Shown in pieces: positions 57,739 through 64,000 of a stretch of DNA of 64,000 nucleotides (position 1 is its first letter; each line of letters opens with the position of its first letter). Both the position numbers and the translations under genes were made by a program. Under the pieces are notes generated by a model, which did not search any database, was not told the DNA's origin, and saw nothing but the letters and a program-made list of their open reading frames with translations. This stretch comes from Microcella pacifica (GTDB lineage: Bacteria; Actinomycetota; Actinomycetes; Actinomycetales; Microbacteriaceae). The stretch lies in assembly GCF_009371975.2 (NCBI RefSeq), contig NZ_VIKT02000002.1:124001-188000 (forward strand). Direction: 5' to 3'.

Positions 57739-59103
57739 CTATGACGTCGCCGTGTCTTTCTGGTAGACGTCGGGGATGCCGTCACCGTCGGCGTCGACCT
57801 GCTCCTGCGCCAGCTGGCGGCGATAGCGCCGATTGCGGCTGCCGAGCAGCACAGCGGCAAGGGCGGCGGCGATGAGCGACCCGATGAGGATGCCCACCTT
57901 GCCGACATCGTCCAAGGGGCTGCCCTGCTCGAAGGCGAGCTCGCTGATGAGGAGGGACACCGTGAAGCCCATGCCGGCGAGGAGCGAGAGCCCCAGCAGA
58001 TCGACCCACTGGATGCCCCGAGGCAGGGAGAAGCCCGGCAGGCGCGTCACGAGCCACGTCGCGAGAGTGATCCCCACCGTCTTGCCGACCACGAGACCGA
58101 CCACGATGCCGATCGCGAGTGGACTCGTGATCGCGCCGACGAACCCGTCCCACCCTCCGACCGCGACTCCTGCCGAGAAGAACGCGAAGACCGGGACGGC
58201 GACACCCGCGCTCAGCGGGCGATACCGGTGCTCGAAGATCTCGGCGAGGCCCTTGCGCGGGCCGAGGCCATCCTCGTCCCCTCCCTTGCGGCGCACCGGC
58301 ACCGTGAACGCGAGAAGCACGCCGGCGACCGTCGCGTGCACGCCGGACGAGAACATCAGGAACCAGACGATGACGCCGATCGGGAGGAGGATGAGCCATG
58401 CCGCCGCCGCGCGCAAGTGGAAGAACTCCTGATAGCGCTGCGCGAGCAGGCCGTAGACCGCGAGCATCGCGAACGACCCGACGAGGTACCACGGCGCGAG
58501 GTCGTCGGTGTAGAAGAACGCGATGATGCCGATCGCGAGCAGGTCGTCGACGACCGCGAGGGTGAGCAGGAACGTGCGCAGCGCCATCGGCAGCGCAGTG
58601 CCGACGACGGCGAGCACGGCGAGGGCGAAAGCGATGTCGGTCGCAACGGGGATCGCCCAGCCACGGAGGATCTCGGGCCCCTCATTGCGCGCGATGATCC
58701 AGAAGATGACCGCGGGCACGACGACGCCGCCGACGGCCGCCACCACGGGCACGAGCGCCTTGCGCGGGTCGCGCAGCTCGCCCGCCACGAACTCGCGCTT
58801 GAGCTCGAGGCCAGCAAGGAAGAAGAAGATCGCGAGCAGGCCGTCGGCCGCGATCTTGCCCACCGAGATCTCCCAGAACAGGTCGCCGAAGCTCACCTGC
58901 AGGTAGGTGCTGCGCAAGCCGAAGTAGTCGCCGGCGATCGGAGAGTTCGCCACGATGAGCGCGAGCACCGTCGCGGCGAGCAGCAGCACGCCGCCGACCG
59001 TCTCCCTGCTGAGGATCCTCTCGATCCACAGGGATTCGCGGTAGCGCTCCTCCCCCGGCGAGAGCGGGGCGGGCGGGGTCGTCGGCGAGGAGTGAGTCGT
59101 CAT
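57739..59103 (-). CDS. nhaA: Na+/H+ antiporter NhaA
   Basis: Electrogenic sodium-proton antiporter, 454 residues from the ATG at 59101-59103 (a GTG six codons earlier, 59121, is an alternative). The cation-binding aspartate pair is intact in [20 protein letters not shown], and [20 protein letters not shown] near residue 100 is the typical N-terminal region. About twelve spans. The last ~20 residues are unusual: [13 protein letters not shown] matches a thrombospondin-3/EF-hand-like calcium loop. It lies between amt and zapE, all on the minus strand, without overlap. Confidence 0.93.
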   Translation of the reverse strand: MTTHSSPTTPPAPLSPGEERYRESLWIERILSRETVGGVLLLAATVLALIVANSPIAGDYFGLRSTYLQVSFGDLFWEISVGKIAADGLLAIFFFLAGLELKREFVAGELRDPRKALVPVVAAVGGVVVPAVIFWIIARNEGPEILRGWAIPVATDIAFALAVLAVVGTALPMALRTFLLTLAVVDDLLAIGIIAFFYTDDLAPWYLVGSFAMLAVYGLLAQRYQEFFHLRAAAAWLILLPIGVIVWFLMFSSGVHATVAGVLLAFTVPVRRKGGDEDGLGPRKGLAEIFEHRYRPLSAGVAVPVFAFFSAGVAVGGWDGFVGAITSPLAIGIVVGLVVGKTVGITLATWLVTRLPGFSLPRGIQWVDLLGLSLLAGMGFTVSLLISELAFEQGSPLDDVGKVGILIGSLIAAALAAVLLGSRNRRYRRQLAQEQVDADGDGIPDVYQKDTATS

Positions 59104-59172
59104 GGTCGCTTTCGTCGTCACGGTGTCGGGAGGACGCGCTCGGGCGTCGGAAGGGGATGTCGCAGGGGCCGG

Positions 59173-60198
59173 TCAGGCCGAGGTGAGCGCGATCATGCGG
59201 GAGGTGGCGCGCAGGTACTTCTTGCGGTACCCGCCCGCGAGCATGTCGTCGGGGAACACCTGGTCGAGAGGCACCCCCGTCGCGAAGATCGGGATCTGGG
59301 CGTCGTACAGGCGATCGACGAAGGCCACGAGCCGCAGCGCGTCGGTCTGGGAGCGCAGCTCGGCGACCTCCGTCATCGCCACGGCATCCACATCGCGGAT
59401 GAGCCCGATGTAGCGGCTCGGGTGGACGGTCGACAGATGGCGCAGGATGTCGGCGAACGGGTCCACTGTCACGGTGCCGCCGTGCGCGTCCACGCGCGAG
59501 CGCAAGGCGTCATCATCGAGCGTCACGGCATGCCCCTCGATGTCGCGCTTGCGGTAGTCCTCGCCGTCGATGCGCACGGTCGTGAAGCGATCGGCGAGAG
59601 CGTGGATCTCGCGCAGGAAGTCCTGCGCCGCGAAGCGACCCTCGCCGAGCGCGTGCGGCGGAGTGTTGGAGGTCGCCGCGATGCGCGTGCCGCTCGCCAC
59701 GAGCTCGCCGAGCAGGCGTGACATCACCATCGTGTCGCCCGGGTCGTCCAGCTCGAACTCGTCGATCGCGATGAGCGCTGCGCCGCGAAAGTGCGCGACC
59801 GCCTCGCGATAGCCGAGCGCCCCCACGATCGCCGTGTACTCGATGAAGGTGCCGAAGAACGTACGCCCCGTCGTCGCGTGCCAGAGCGCCGCAAGCAGGT
59901 GGGTCTTACCGACCCCGAAGCCGCCGTCGAGGTAGACGCCGGGGCGCTCCGCGGGCTCGGCTGCCCGGCGGCGGAAGAGCCCACCGCCCCGAGTGGAGCC
60001 GCCTCCCTGAGCGAAGGCGCGCATCGTCTCCACCGCGGCCGACTGCGAGGGGTAGCGATCGTCGGGAATGTAGTTGTCGAAGCTCGCCGCGGCAAACTGA
60101 CGCGGGGGCGCGAGATGCTCCACGAGTTCGGAGGCGGTCATGCCGGGGTGTCGGTCGACGAGCCGCGTGGTGCTCGCCGTGGTGTTCTCCGCGTTCAT
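59173..60198 (-). CDS. zapE: AFG1-family ATPase, ZapE-like
   Basis: 341-residue P-loop ATPase; the E. coli homologue ZapE associates with FtsZ during constriction. Walker A is GGFGVGKTHLLAALWHAT near residue 92, Walker B ALIAIDEFELDDPGDTMVMS near 140, then AATSNTPPHALGEGRFAA, and the FLREI motif follows. The start is an ATG (60196-60198). It is divergent from sseA across a 172-base gap that carries a strong inverted repeat. Confidence 0.9.
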   Translation of the reverse strand: MNAENTTASTTRLVDRHPGMTASELVEHLAPPRQFAAASFDNYIPDDRYPSQSAAVETMRAFAQGGGSTRGGGLFRRRAAEPAERPGVYLDGGFGVGKTHLLAALWHATTGRTFFGTFIEYTAIVGALGYREAVAHFRGAALIAIDEFELDDPGDTMVMSRLLGELVASGTRIAATSNTPPHALGEGRFAAQDFLREIHALADRFTTVRIDGEDYRKRDIEGHAVTLDDDALRSRVDAHGGTVTVDPFADILRHLSTVHPSRYIGLIRDVDAVAMTEVAELRSQTDALRLVAFVDRLYDAQIPIFATGVPLDQVFPDDMLAGGYRKKYLRATSRMIALTSA

Positions 60199-60219
60199 TC
60201 CGCCACTACCCCTGGGTGC

Positions 60220-60276
60220 CGCACTCCGATGCCTGACTGATGGCTGACCCTGTGGGCGACGCCCAGTCGGAGTGCG
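60220..60276. repeat. Nested inverted repeat between zapE and sseA
   Basis: A perfect 10-bp inverted repeat CGCACTCCGA / TCGGAGTGCG (60220-60229 with 60267-60276) encloses two smaller ones: GCC / GGC (60231-60244) and TGGGC-GAC-GCCCA (60253-60265). The result can fold as a three-way junction on either strand. It is 22 bases upstream of zapE, so it would be in that mRNA leader if transcription starts near TAAACT (60304-60309). I cannot match it to a named RNA family. Confidence 0.55.
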
Positions 60277-60316
60277 TAGATTCGTCGGTGGGCGGTGTAC
60301 CCCAGTTTACCGTCCT

Positions 60317-60336
60317 GGCGACGGCCCTCCGTCGCC
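60317..60336 (+). promoter_or_regulatory. Hairpin in the sseA leader
   Basis: Perfect 8-bp stem GGCGACGG / CCGTCGCC with a 4-base loop, 35 bases before the sseA ATG. A TAGATT -10-like box at 60277-60282 would place it in the transcript. Confidence 0.4.
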
Positions 60337-60370
60337 CCGCACACCGGCACCACCCACTCGAGAGGCTCCC

Positions 60371-61270
60371 ATGACCGCTCCCATCGACCCCGCCGCCAAG
60401 CTCCAGTCGTACGCCCACCCCGAGAGGCTCGTCACGACCGCGTGGCTCGAGCAGAACCTCCGCACTCCGGGTCTCGTGATCGTCGAGTGCGATGAGGACG
60501 TCCTTCTCTACGAGACAGGGCACATCCCCGGGGCGGTCAAGGTCGACTGGCACACCGAGCTCAACGACCCCGTCGTGCGCGACTACATCGACGGTGCCGG
60601 ATTCGCCCGACTGATGAGCGCCAAGGGCATCGATCGCGACTCGACGATCGTCGTCTACGGCGACAAGAGCAACTGGTGGGCCGCGTACGCGCTGTGGGTC
60701 TTCACCCTCTTCGGGCACGAGGACGTGCGCCTGCTCGACGGTGGACGCGACCGGTGGATCGCCGAGGACCGCGCCCTCACCACCGAGCAGCCCTCCCCCA
60801 CGCCGACCGACTACCCCGTCGTCGAGCGCCACGACGACGAGATCCGCGCCTTCAAGGACGACGTGCTCGCGCACCTCGGCAAGCCCCTCATCGACGTGCG
60901 CTCGCCCGAGGAGTACACCGGAGAGCGCACCCACATGCCCGCCTACCCCGACGAGGGGGCCCTGCGTGGCGGCCACATCCCGACCGCCCGTAGCGTGCCG
61001 TGGGCTCGTGCCGCCGCCGAAGATGGAACGTTCCGCTCGGCGGAGGAACTCGCGGCGATCTACCGGGACGAGGCGGCGATCGGCGAGGCGGAGGACGTCA
61101 TCGCGTACTGCCGCATCGGCGAGCGATCGAGCCACACGTGGTTCGTGCTCACACACCTCCTGGGCGTGCCGCGCGTGCGCAACTACGACGGCTCGTGGAC
61201 CGAGTGGGGCAGCGCCGTGCGCGTGCCCATTACGACGGGCGCAGAGCCCGGCGAGCTGCCCGCCCGATAG
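60371..61270 (+). CDS. sseA: Thiosulfate/mercaptopyruvate sulfurtransferase (double rhodanese)
   Basis: 299 residues, two rhodanese domains. The catalytic loop [11 protein letters not shown] begins with Cys247; CRIGERS is the usual form in actinobacterial SseA/CysA2-type enzymes. The inactive first domain has [17 protein letters not shown] near 50 and [18 protein letters not shown] near 91; the second has [19 protein letters not shown] chose the ATG at 60371 with GAGAGG upstream; the frame is open upstream to 60272 without similarity. It is followed nine bases later by sufE, the typical pairing for sulfur mobilisation. Confidence 0.93.
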   Translation: MTAPIDPAAKLQSYAHPERLVTTAWLEQNLRTPGLVIVECDEDVLLYETGHIPGAVKVDWHTELNDPVVRDYIDGAGFARLMSAKGIDRDSTIVVYGDKSNWWAAYALWVFTLFGHEDVRLLDGGRDRWIAEDRALTTEQPSPTPTDYPVVERHDDEIRAFKDDVLAHLGKPLIDVRSPEEYTGERTHMPAYPDEGALRGGHIPTARSVPWARAAAEDGTFRSAEELAAIYRDEAAIGEAEDVIAYCRIGERSSHTWFVLTHLLGVPRVRNYDGSWTEWGSAVRVPITTGAEPGELPAR

Positions 61271-61279
61271 CGTGGAGCC

Positions 61280-61714
61280 GTGAGCACCGCACTTCCCGAC
61301 TCCCTCGCCGAGATCCGTGACGACTTTCACGCCCTCGGCGAGAAGGACCGCCTGCAGCTTCTGCTCGAGTTCTCGAACGAGCTGCCCGAGCTACCGCCCG
61401 AGCACCGCGACCGCACCGATCTCTTCGAGCGCGTCGAAGAGTGCCAATCGCCCGTCTTCCTCCTCGTCGACGTGCGTGATGGCACGGTGCACGTGCATGC
61501 GACGGCACCCGCGGAGTCGCCCACGACGCGCGGCTTCGCCTCGATCCTCGTGCAGGGTCTCAGCGGACTCTCGGTCGACGACGTGCTCGCCGTGCCCGCC
61601 GACTTCGCCTTCGACCTCGGCCTGACCTCGGCCGTGAGCCCGCTGCGGCTGCGCGGCATGACGGGCATGCTCGGGCGCATTCAGCGCCAGGTGCGCGAGA
61701 AGTCTGCGGCGTGA
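61280..61714 (+). CDS. SufE-family cysteine desulfurase sulfur acceptor
   Basis: 144 residues. The sulfur-accepting cysteine is Cys55 in VEECQSPVFLLVDVRDGTV, matching the family CQSxV motif. SufE proteins take sulfur from SufS in Fe-S cluster assembly; in actinobacteria this version pairs with the sseA-type sulfurtransferase rather than the suf operon, so its donor may be SseA. The start is a GTG (61280) with GTGGAG upstream. It overlaps the next gene by GTGA. Confidence 0.9.
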   Translation: MSTALPDSLAEIRDDFHALGEKDRLQLLLEFSNELPELPPEHRDRTDLFERVEECQSPVFLLVDVRDGTVHVHATAPAESPTTRGFASILVQGLSGLSVDDVLAVPADFAFDLGLTSAVSPLRLRGMTGMLGRIQRQVREKSAA

Positions 61715-62445
61715 GCCTGCAGCGCGTCCTGCCCCCGGGAGCGAGCGTCGACCCGGATGCTCCCGGCGCACGCCAGGCGCTGCTCGACGACTACGAGCCT
61801 GACCCGGGCGCAACCGTGCGCCTGAACCTCGTGACGACCCTCGACGGTCGAGCGGCCGGCAGCGACGGCACCTCCGAGACGCTCACGACGCGCACCGATC
61901 GCATGATCCTCGGCGTGATCCGTCAGAGCGCGGATGCCGTGCTCGTCGGAGCGAGCACGGTGCGCACCGAGTCCCTCGGCCGCCCCCGTCGCACTCCCCT
62001 CGTCGTGCTCAGCGGGAGCGGCGACCTGACCGGCCACGGCTTCGACTCGACCACCACGCGCGAGGGCGCGCAGCGGGCCGACGTGCTCGTGGTCACGACC
62101 CCGCGCGGCGCAGAGCGCGTGCGCCGCACTCTCGCCGCGACTCCGCACGAGGTGCTCGTCCTCGACGGGGGCGACGAAGGCCCGCTCCCCCTCGGTTCTG
62201 TGCTCGCCGCGCTGCGCGAGCGCGGCCTGCACCGCATCGTCGCGGAGGGTGGCCCGACGCTCGCCTCGAGCCTGCTGGCCGCGCAGCTCGTGGACGAGCT
62301 GTGCCTCACGGTCGTTCCGAGGATCGCGGGCACGGGCATCCCGATCATCGATGCCGCCGTCTCCCTGCGCGCGACGCCCCGCCTCCTCCTCGTCGACGAG
62401 GCTGGCGTGCTCTACGGTCGATGGGGGCTCAGCCCAGAGAGCTGA
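61711..62445 (+). CDS. RibD C-terminal / pyrimidine reductase-like protein
   Basis: 244 residues with the dihydrofolate-reductase-like fold of RibD's C-terminal domain: VRLNLVTTLDGRAAGSDGTS near residue 36, the nucleotide loop ADAVLVGASTVRTESLGR near 74, and RIVAEGGPTLASSLLAAQL near 173. It has no deaminase domain, so it is a stand-alone reductase. Members elsewhere act in riboflavin or related reactions, but no rib genes are nearby. The GTG start overlaps sufE by four bases, and its 3' end overlaps the convergent hydrolase gene by 17. Confidence 0.85.
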   Translation: MSLQRVLPPGASVDPDAPGARQALLDDYEPDPGATVRLNLVTTLDGRAAGSDGTSETLTTRTDRMILGVIRQSADAVLVGASTVRTESLGRPRRTPLVVLSGSGDLTGHGFDSTTTREGAQRADVLVVTTPRGAERVRRTLAATPHEVLVLDGGDEGPLPLGSVLAALRERGLHRIVAEGGPTLASSLLAAQLVDELCLTVVPRIAGTGIPIIDAAVSLRATPRLLLVDEAGVLYGRWGLSPES

Positions 62446-63610
62446 CCCACGTGCGGATGGCGCGCTCCCAGCGCCGAGAATCGTAGTTCCACAGCCGAGT
62501 GTGCCGCGCCATGATGAACCGTTCGAGGCGCACGATGTCGGGCCGCGCGCGGGCGAGGGCGAGGCTGCCGTCGATCGGCACGAACGTGTCGCCGTCGCTG
62601 TGCAGGATGAGCGTCGGAGTGCGCAGCTCGCTCGCGCGCTCCACGAGGTCGAGCCGGTCGAAGTCGATGGGCTCCGATCGACCCGCCCAGCCGGAAGCCC
62701 ACTCGCTGCCGAGCACGCCGAGCGCGACCGAGCGCACGGGGTCGGGAAGGCCCTGCTGCGCCGCCTGCGCGTGCAGCACGCGGATCCAGTCGACCACGGG
62801 CGATTCGAGGATGATCCCCTCGACCGCGCTCGACAGCTCCGATCGTGTGACGAACTGCAGCGTCGAGGCGCCCCCCATCGACCACCCCATGACGAGGATG
62901 CGCTGCGCACGCTGCTCGCGGGCGAACCGCACGGCGGCCTCGAGATCGCGCCACTCGGCGTCGCCGAGAGAGTAGCGACCGTCATCGCTCGCGGGCGCCT
63001 CGCCATCGTTGCGATAGCTGATGAGGAGGCTCGTGAAGCCGAGCTCGTGGAAGACCGGCACGGCGCGCAGCGCCTCCGAGCGCGTGACCCCGCGCCCGTG
63101 CATCTGGATCACCCAGCGGGAATCACCCGCAACCGGCCCCTCCGCGGCAGCCCCGGGGAAGCACCACGCAGGCGCCGGGCCGAGGTCGGTCGGCACGGAC
63201 ACCTCCGTGAAGGGCAGGCCGAGCTCATCCGGGCGCAGGTAGTACCAGCCGCTCCAGCGCCCTCTCGTCGCCCCGCCGAGTGTGCCGTGCACGACAGCCT
63301 CGAGCCGACGGACGACCTCGCGATCATCCGCGCTCAGCACCGTGCCGACACGCAGATAGCCGGCATCGCGCGAGAACCACATGCCGTAGCGACCCGGCAC
63401 GACCGTCTCGGGCGTCGGCGCGAGGGTCACCGTCCCCGCCCGCTCGTCCACCGCGAGGATGCGCACGTCCTCCTCGCGCACGGTCGGAGGCGTCACGACA
63501 CGACGCGCGACCGAGACGGCCAGGGCGATCGCGGCGACTCCCGTGACGACGAGACCGGCGGCGGCGATCGCGAGGGATGCCCGCGCCCACGACCCCCGCA
63601 GGCTCGCCAT
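62429..63610 (-). CDS. Membrane-anchored alpha/beta hydrolase
   Basis: 393 residues from the ATG at 63608-63610, with GGAGGAG upstream; an earlier ATG 13 codons back is less likely. One membrane span lies at ~10-36, then an ~110-residue beta-rich domain, then the hydrolase fold. The nucleophile elbow is VMGWSMGGAST (Ser244), the acid probably in ILHSDGDTFVPIDG, and the base in MARHTRLWN near 373; HGRG near 171 fits the oxyanion region. The orientation suggests an extracytoplasmic or membrane-surface esterase or peptidase. Substrate unknown. It is convergent with the reductase gene. Confidence 0.82.
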   Translation of the reverse strand: MASLRGSWARASLAIAAAGLVVTGVAAIALAVSVARRVVTPPTVREEDVRILAVDERAGTVTLAPTPETVVPGRYGMWFSRDAGYLRVGTVLSADDREVVRRLEAVVHGTLGGATRGRWSGWYYLRPDELGLPFTEVSVPTDLGPAPAWCFPGAAAEGPVAGDSRWVIQMHGRGVTRSEALRAVPVFHELGFTSLLISYRNDGEAPASDDGRYSLGDAEWRDLEAAVRFAREQRAQRILVMGWSMGGASTLQFVTRSELSSAVEGIILESPVVDWIRVLHAQAAQQGLPDPVRSVALGVLGSEWASGWAGRSEPIDFDRLDLVERASELRTPTLILHSDGDTFVPIDGSLALARARPDIVRLERFIMARHTRLWNYDSRRWERAIRTWVSSLG

Positions 63611-63692
63611 CAGCGCTCCTCCACGATCGGGGTGGGGGCGGCACGGCACGGCAGAACGGCGAGTCTCACGCCGTCAACCTAGCAAGAGCGCC

Positions 63693-63698
63693 TAGTCT
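63693..63698 (+). promoter_or_regulatory. -10 element of a leaderless DUF3000 promoter
   Basis: TAGTCT, six bases, GTG start of the DUF3000 gene; same geometry as the other leaderless candidates. Confidence 0.45.
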
Positions 63699-63704
63699 GC
63701 ACTC

Positions 63705-64000
63705 GTGCCTCCCGCCACGACTTCCGCTCCGACGCCGGGAGCAATCTTCGACTCGCTCGTCGCCTCGATCGACCGGTCCTCGCTGCGCGACGAGCTCGAT
63801 GTGCGCGACATTCCCGCGCCGACGGGTCTCGCGCCCTACGCGATCGCCTTCGCGGCCGACGTGAATCCAGCCCGGCACGCTGATGATTCAGACCTCGGCA
63901 CCGGGCGCATCGTGATTCTGTATGACCCGGAGGAACCGGAGGGCTGGGGCGGGCCGGTGCGGGTCGTCGCCTTCGCCCAGGCTCCCCTGGAGACCGAGAT
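63705..64000 (+). CDS. DUF3000 domain-containing protein, 3' end beyond window
   Basis: The frame opens at the GTG 63705 and runs off the window end after 98 codons. It starts MPPATTSAPTPGAIFDSLVA and contains RSSLRDELDVRDIPAPTGLA and FAADVNPARHADDSDLGTGR, the standard start of actinobacterial DUF3000 proteins, which usually precede ribonuclease D and dxs. Function unknown. TAGTCT six bases before the start suggests a leaderless mRNA. It is divergent from the alpha/beta hydrolase gene. Confidence 0.85.
   Translation, partial: MPPATTSAPTPGAIFDSLVASIDRSSLRDELDVRDIPAPTGLAPYAIAFAADVNPARHADDSDLGTGRIVILYDPEEPEGWGGPVRVVAFAQAPLETE

Overview
The window is a gene-dense, GC-rich chromosomal segment of an actinomycete, most likely a member of Microbacteriaceae. 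The evidence is syntenic and architectural: the pyrR-pyrB-pyrC-(PH-like)-carA-carB-pyrF operon running into gmk-rpoZ-coaBC-metK-priA; an integration-host-factor domain fused to guanylate kinase; zinc-free S4; the DUF3000 protein; an actinobacterial pdxS-pdxT / yebC-ruvCAB-yajC-secDF block; and many GTG starts with 4-base GTGA/ATGA overlaps. I see no insertion sequence, prophage, integrase, CRISPR array or canonical defence locus. It reads as conserved core chromosome with a few accessory inserts. Species cannot be fixed from sequence alone.

Layout. 1-14.1 kb (minus strand): pyrimidine biosynthesis operon, starting at a leader with a convincing PyrR-binding hairpin beside the ribosome-binding site, then nucleotide, CoA and SAM genes and a truncated priA. 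14.1-20.6 kb (minus): two ABC importers, sulfonate-type SsuBAC and phosphonate-type PhnDCEE, together a sulfur/phosphorus scavenging block. 20.7-32.6 kb (minus): alaS-ruvX-mltG-aroE-aroC-aroK-aroB-(M16 peptidase)-aroQ-efp-nusB-(HAD hydrolase), a shikimate and translation operon. 32.6-35.2 kb: a small membrane protein, rpsD and rarA (minus). 35.3-38.1 kb (plus): membrane-anchored cyclophilin, a DUF349 protein and a short AbiEi-like orphan. 38.1-48.8 kb (minus): relA, secF-secD-yajC, ruvB-ruvA-ruvC, yebC, a membrane protein, pdxT and pdxS. 48.9-54.6 kb (minus): HIT hydrolase and thrS, then a polysaccharide synthase-like pair (a GT2 with an N-terminal MshEN domain plus a polytopic membrane protein). 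54.7-55.2 kb: four tRNA genes, three (Gly, Cys, Val-GAC) in a minus-strand operon and one (Val-CAC) facing the other way. 55.2-57.7 kb (minus): amt behind a GlnR-box-like site, followed by a degenerate Amt paralogue. 57.7-60.2 kb (minus): nhaA and zapE. 60.3-64 kb: sseA-sufE-pyrimidine-reductase-like (plus), an alpha/beta hydrolase (minus) and the start of a DUF3000 gene (plus).

Most striking to me: the degenerate Amt paralogue next to amt, which lacks the second pore histidine and the gate aromatics; the putative c-di-GMP-sensing GT2; the PyrR hairpin; the GlnR-like box; five genes sharing an identical leaderless-promoter geometry (TANNNT, exactly 6 nt, start codon); a Ca-binding-loop motif in the NhaA tail; and a nested inverted repeat between zapE and sseA. 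None of these amounts to a proven new system. All assignments are by inspection, without database searches.
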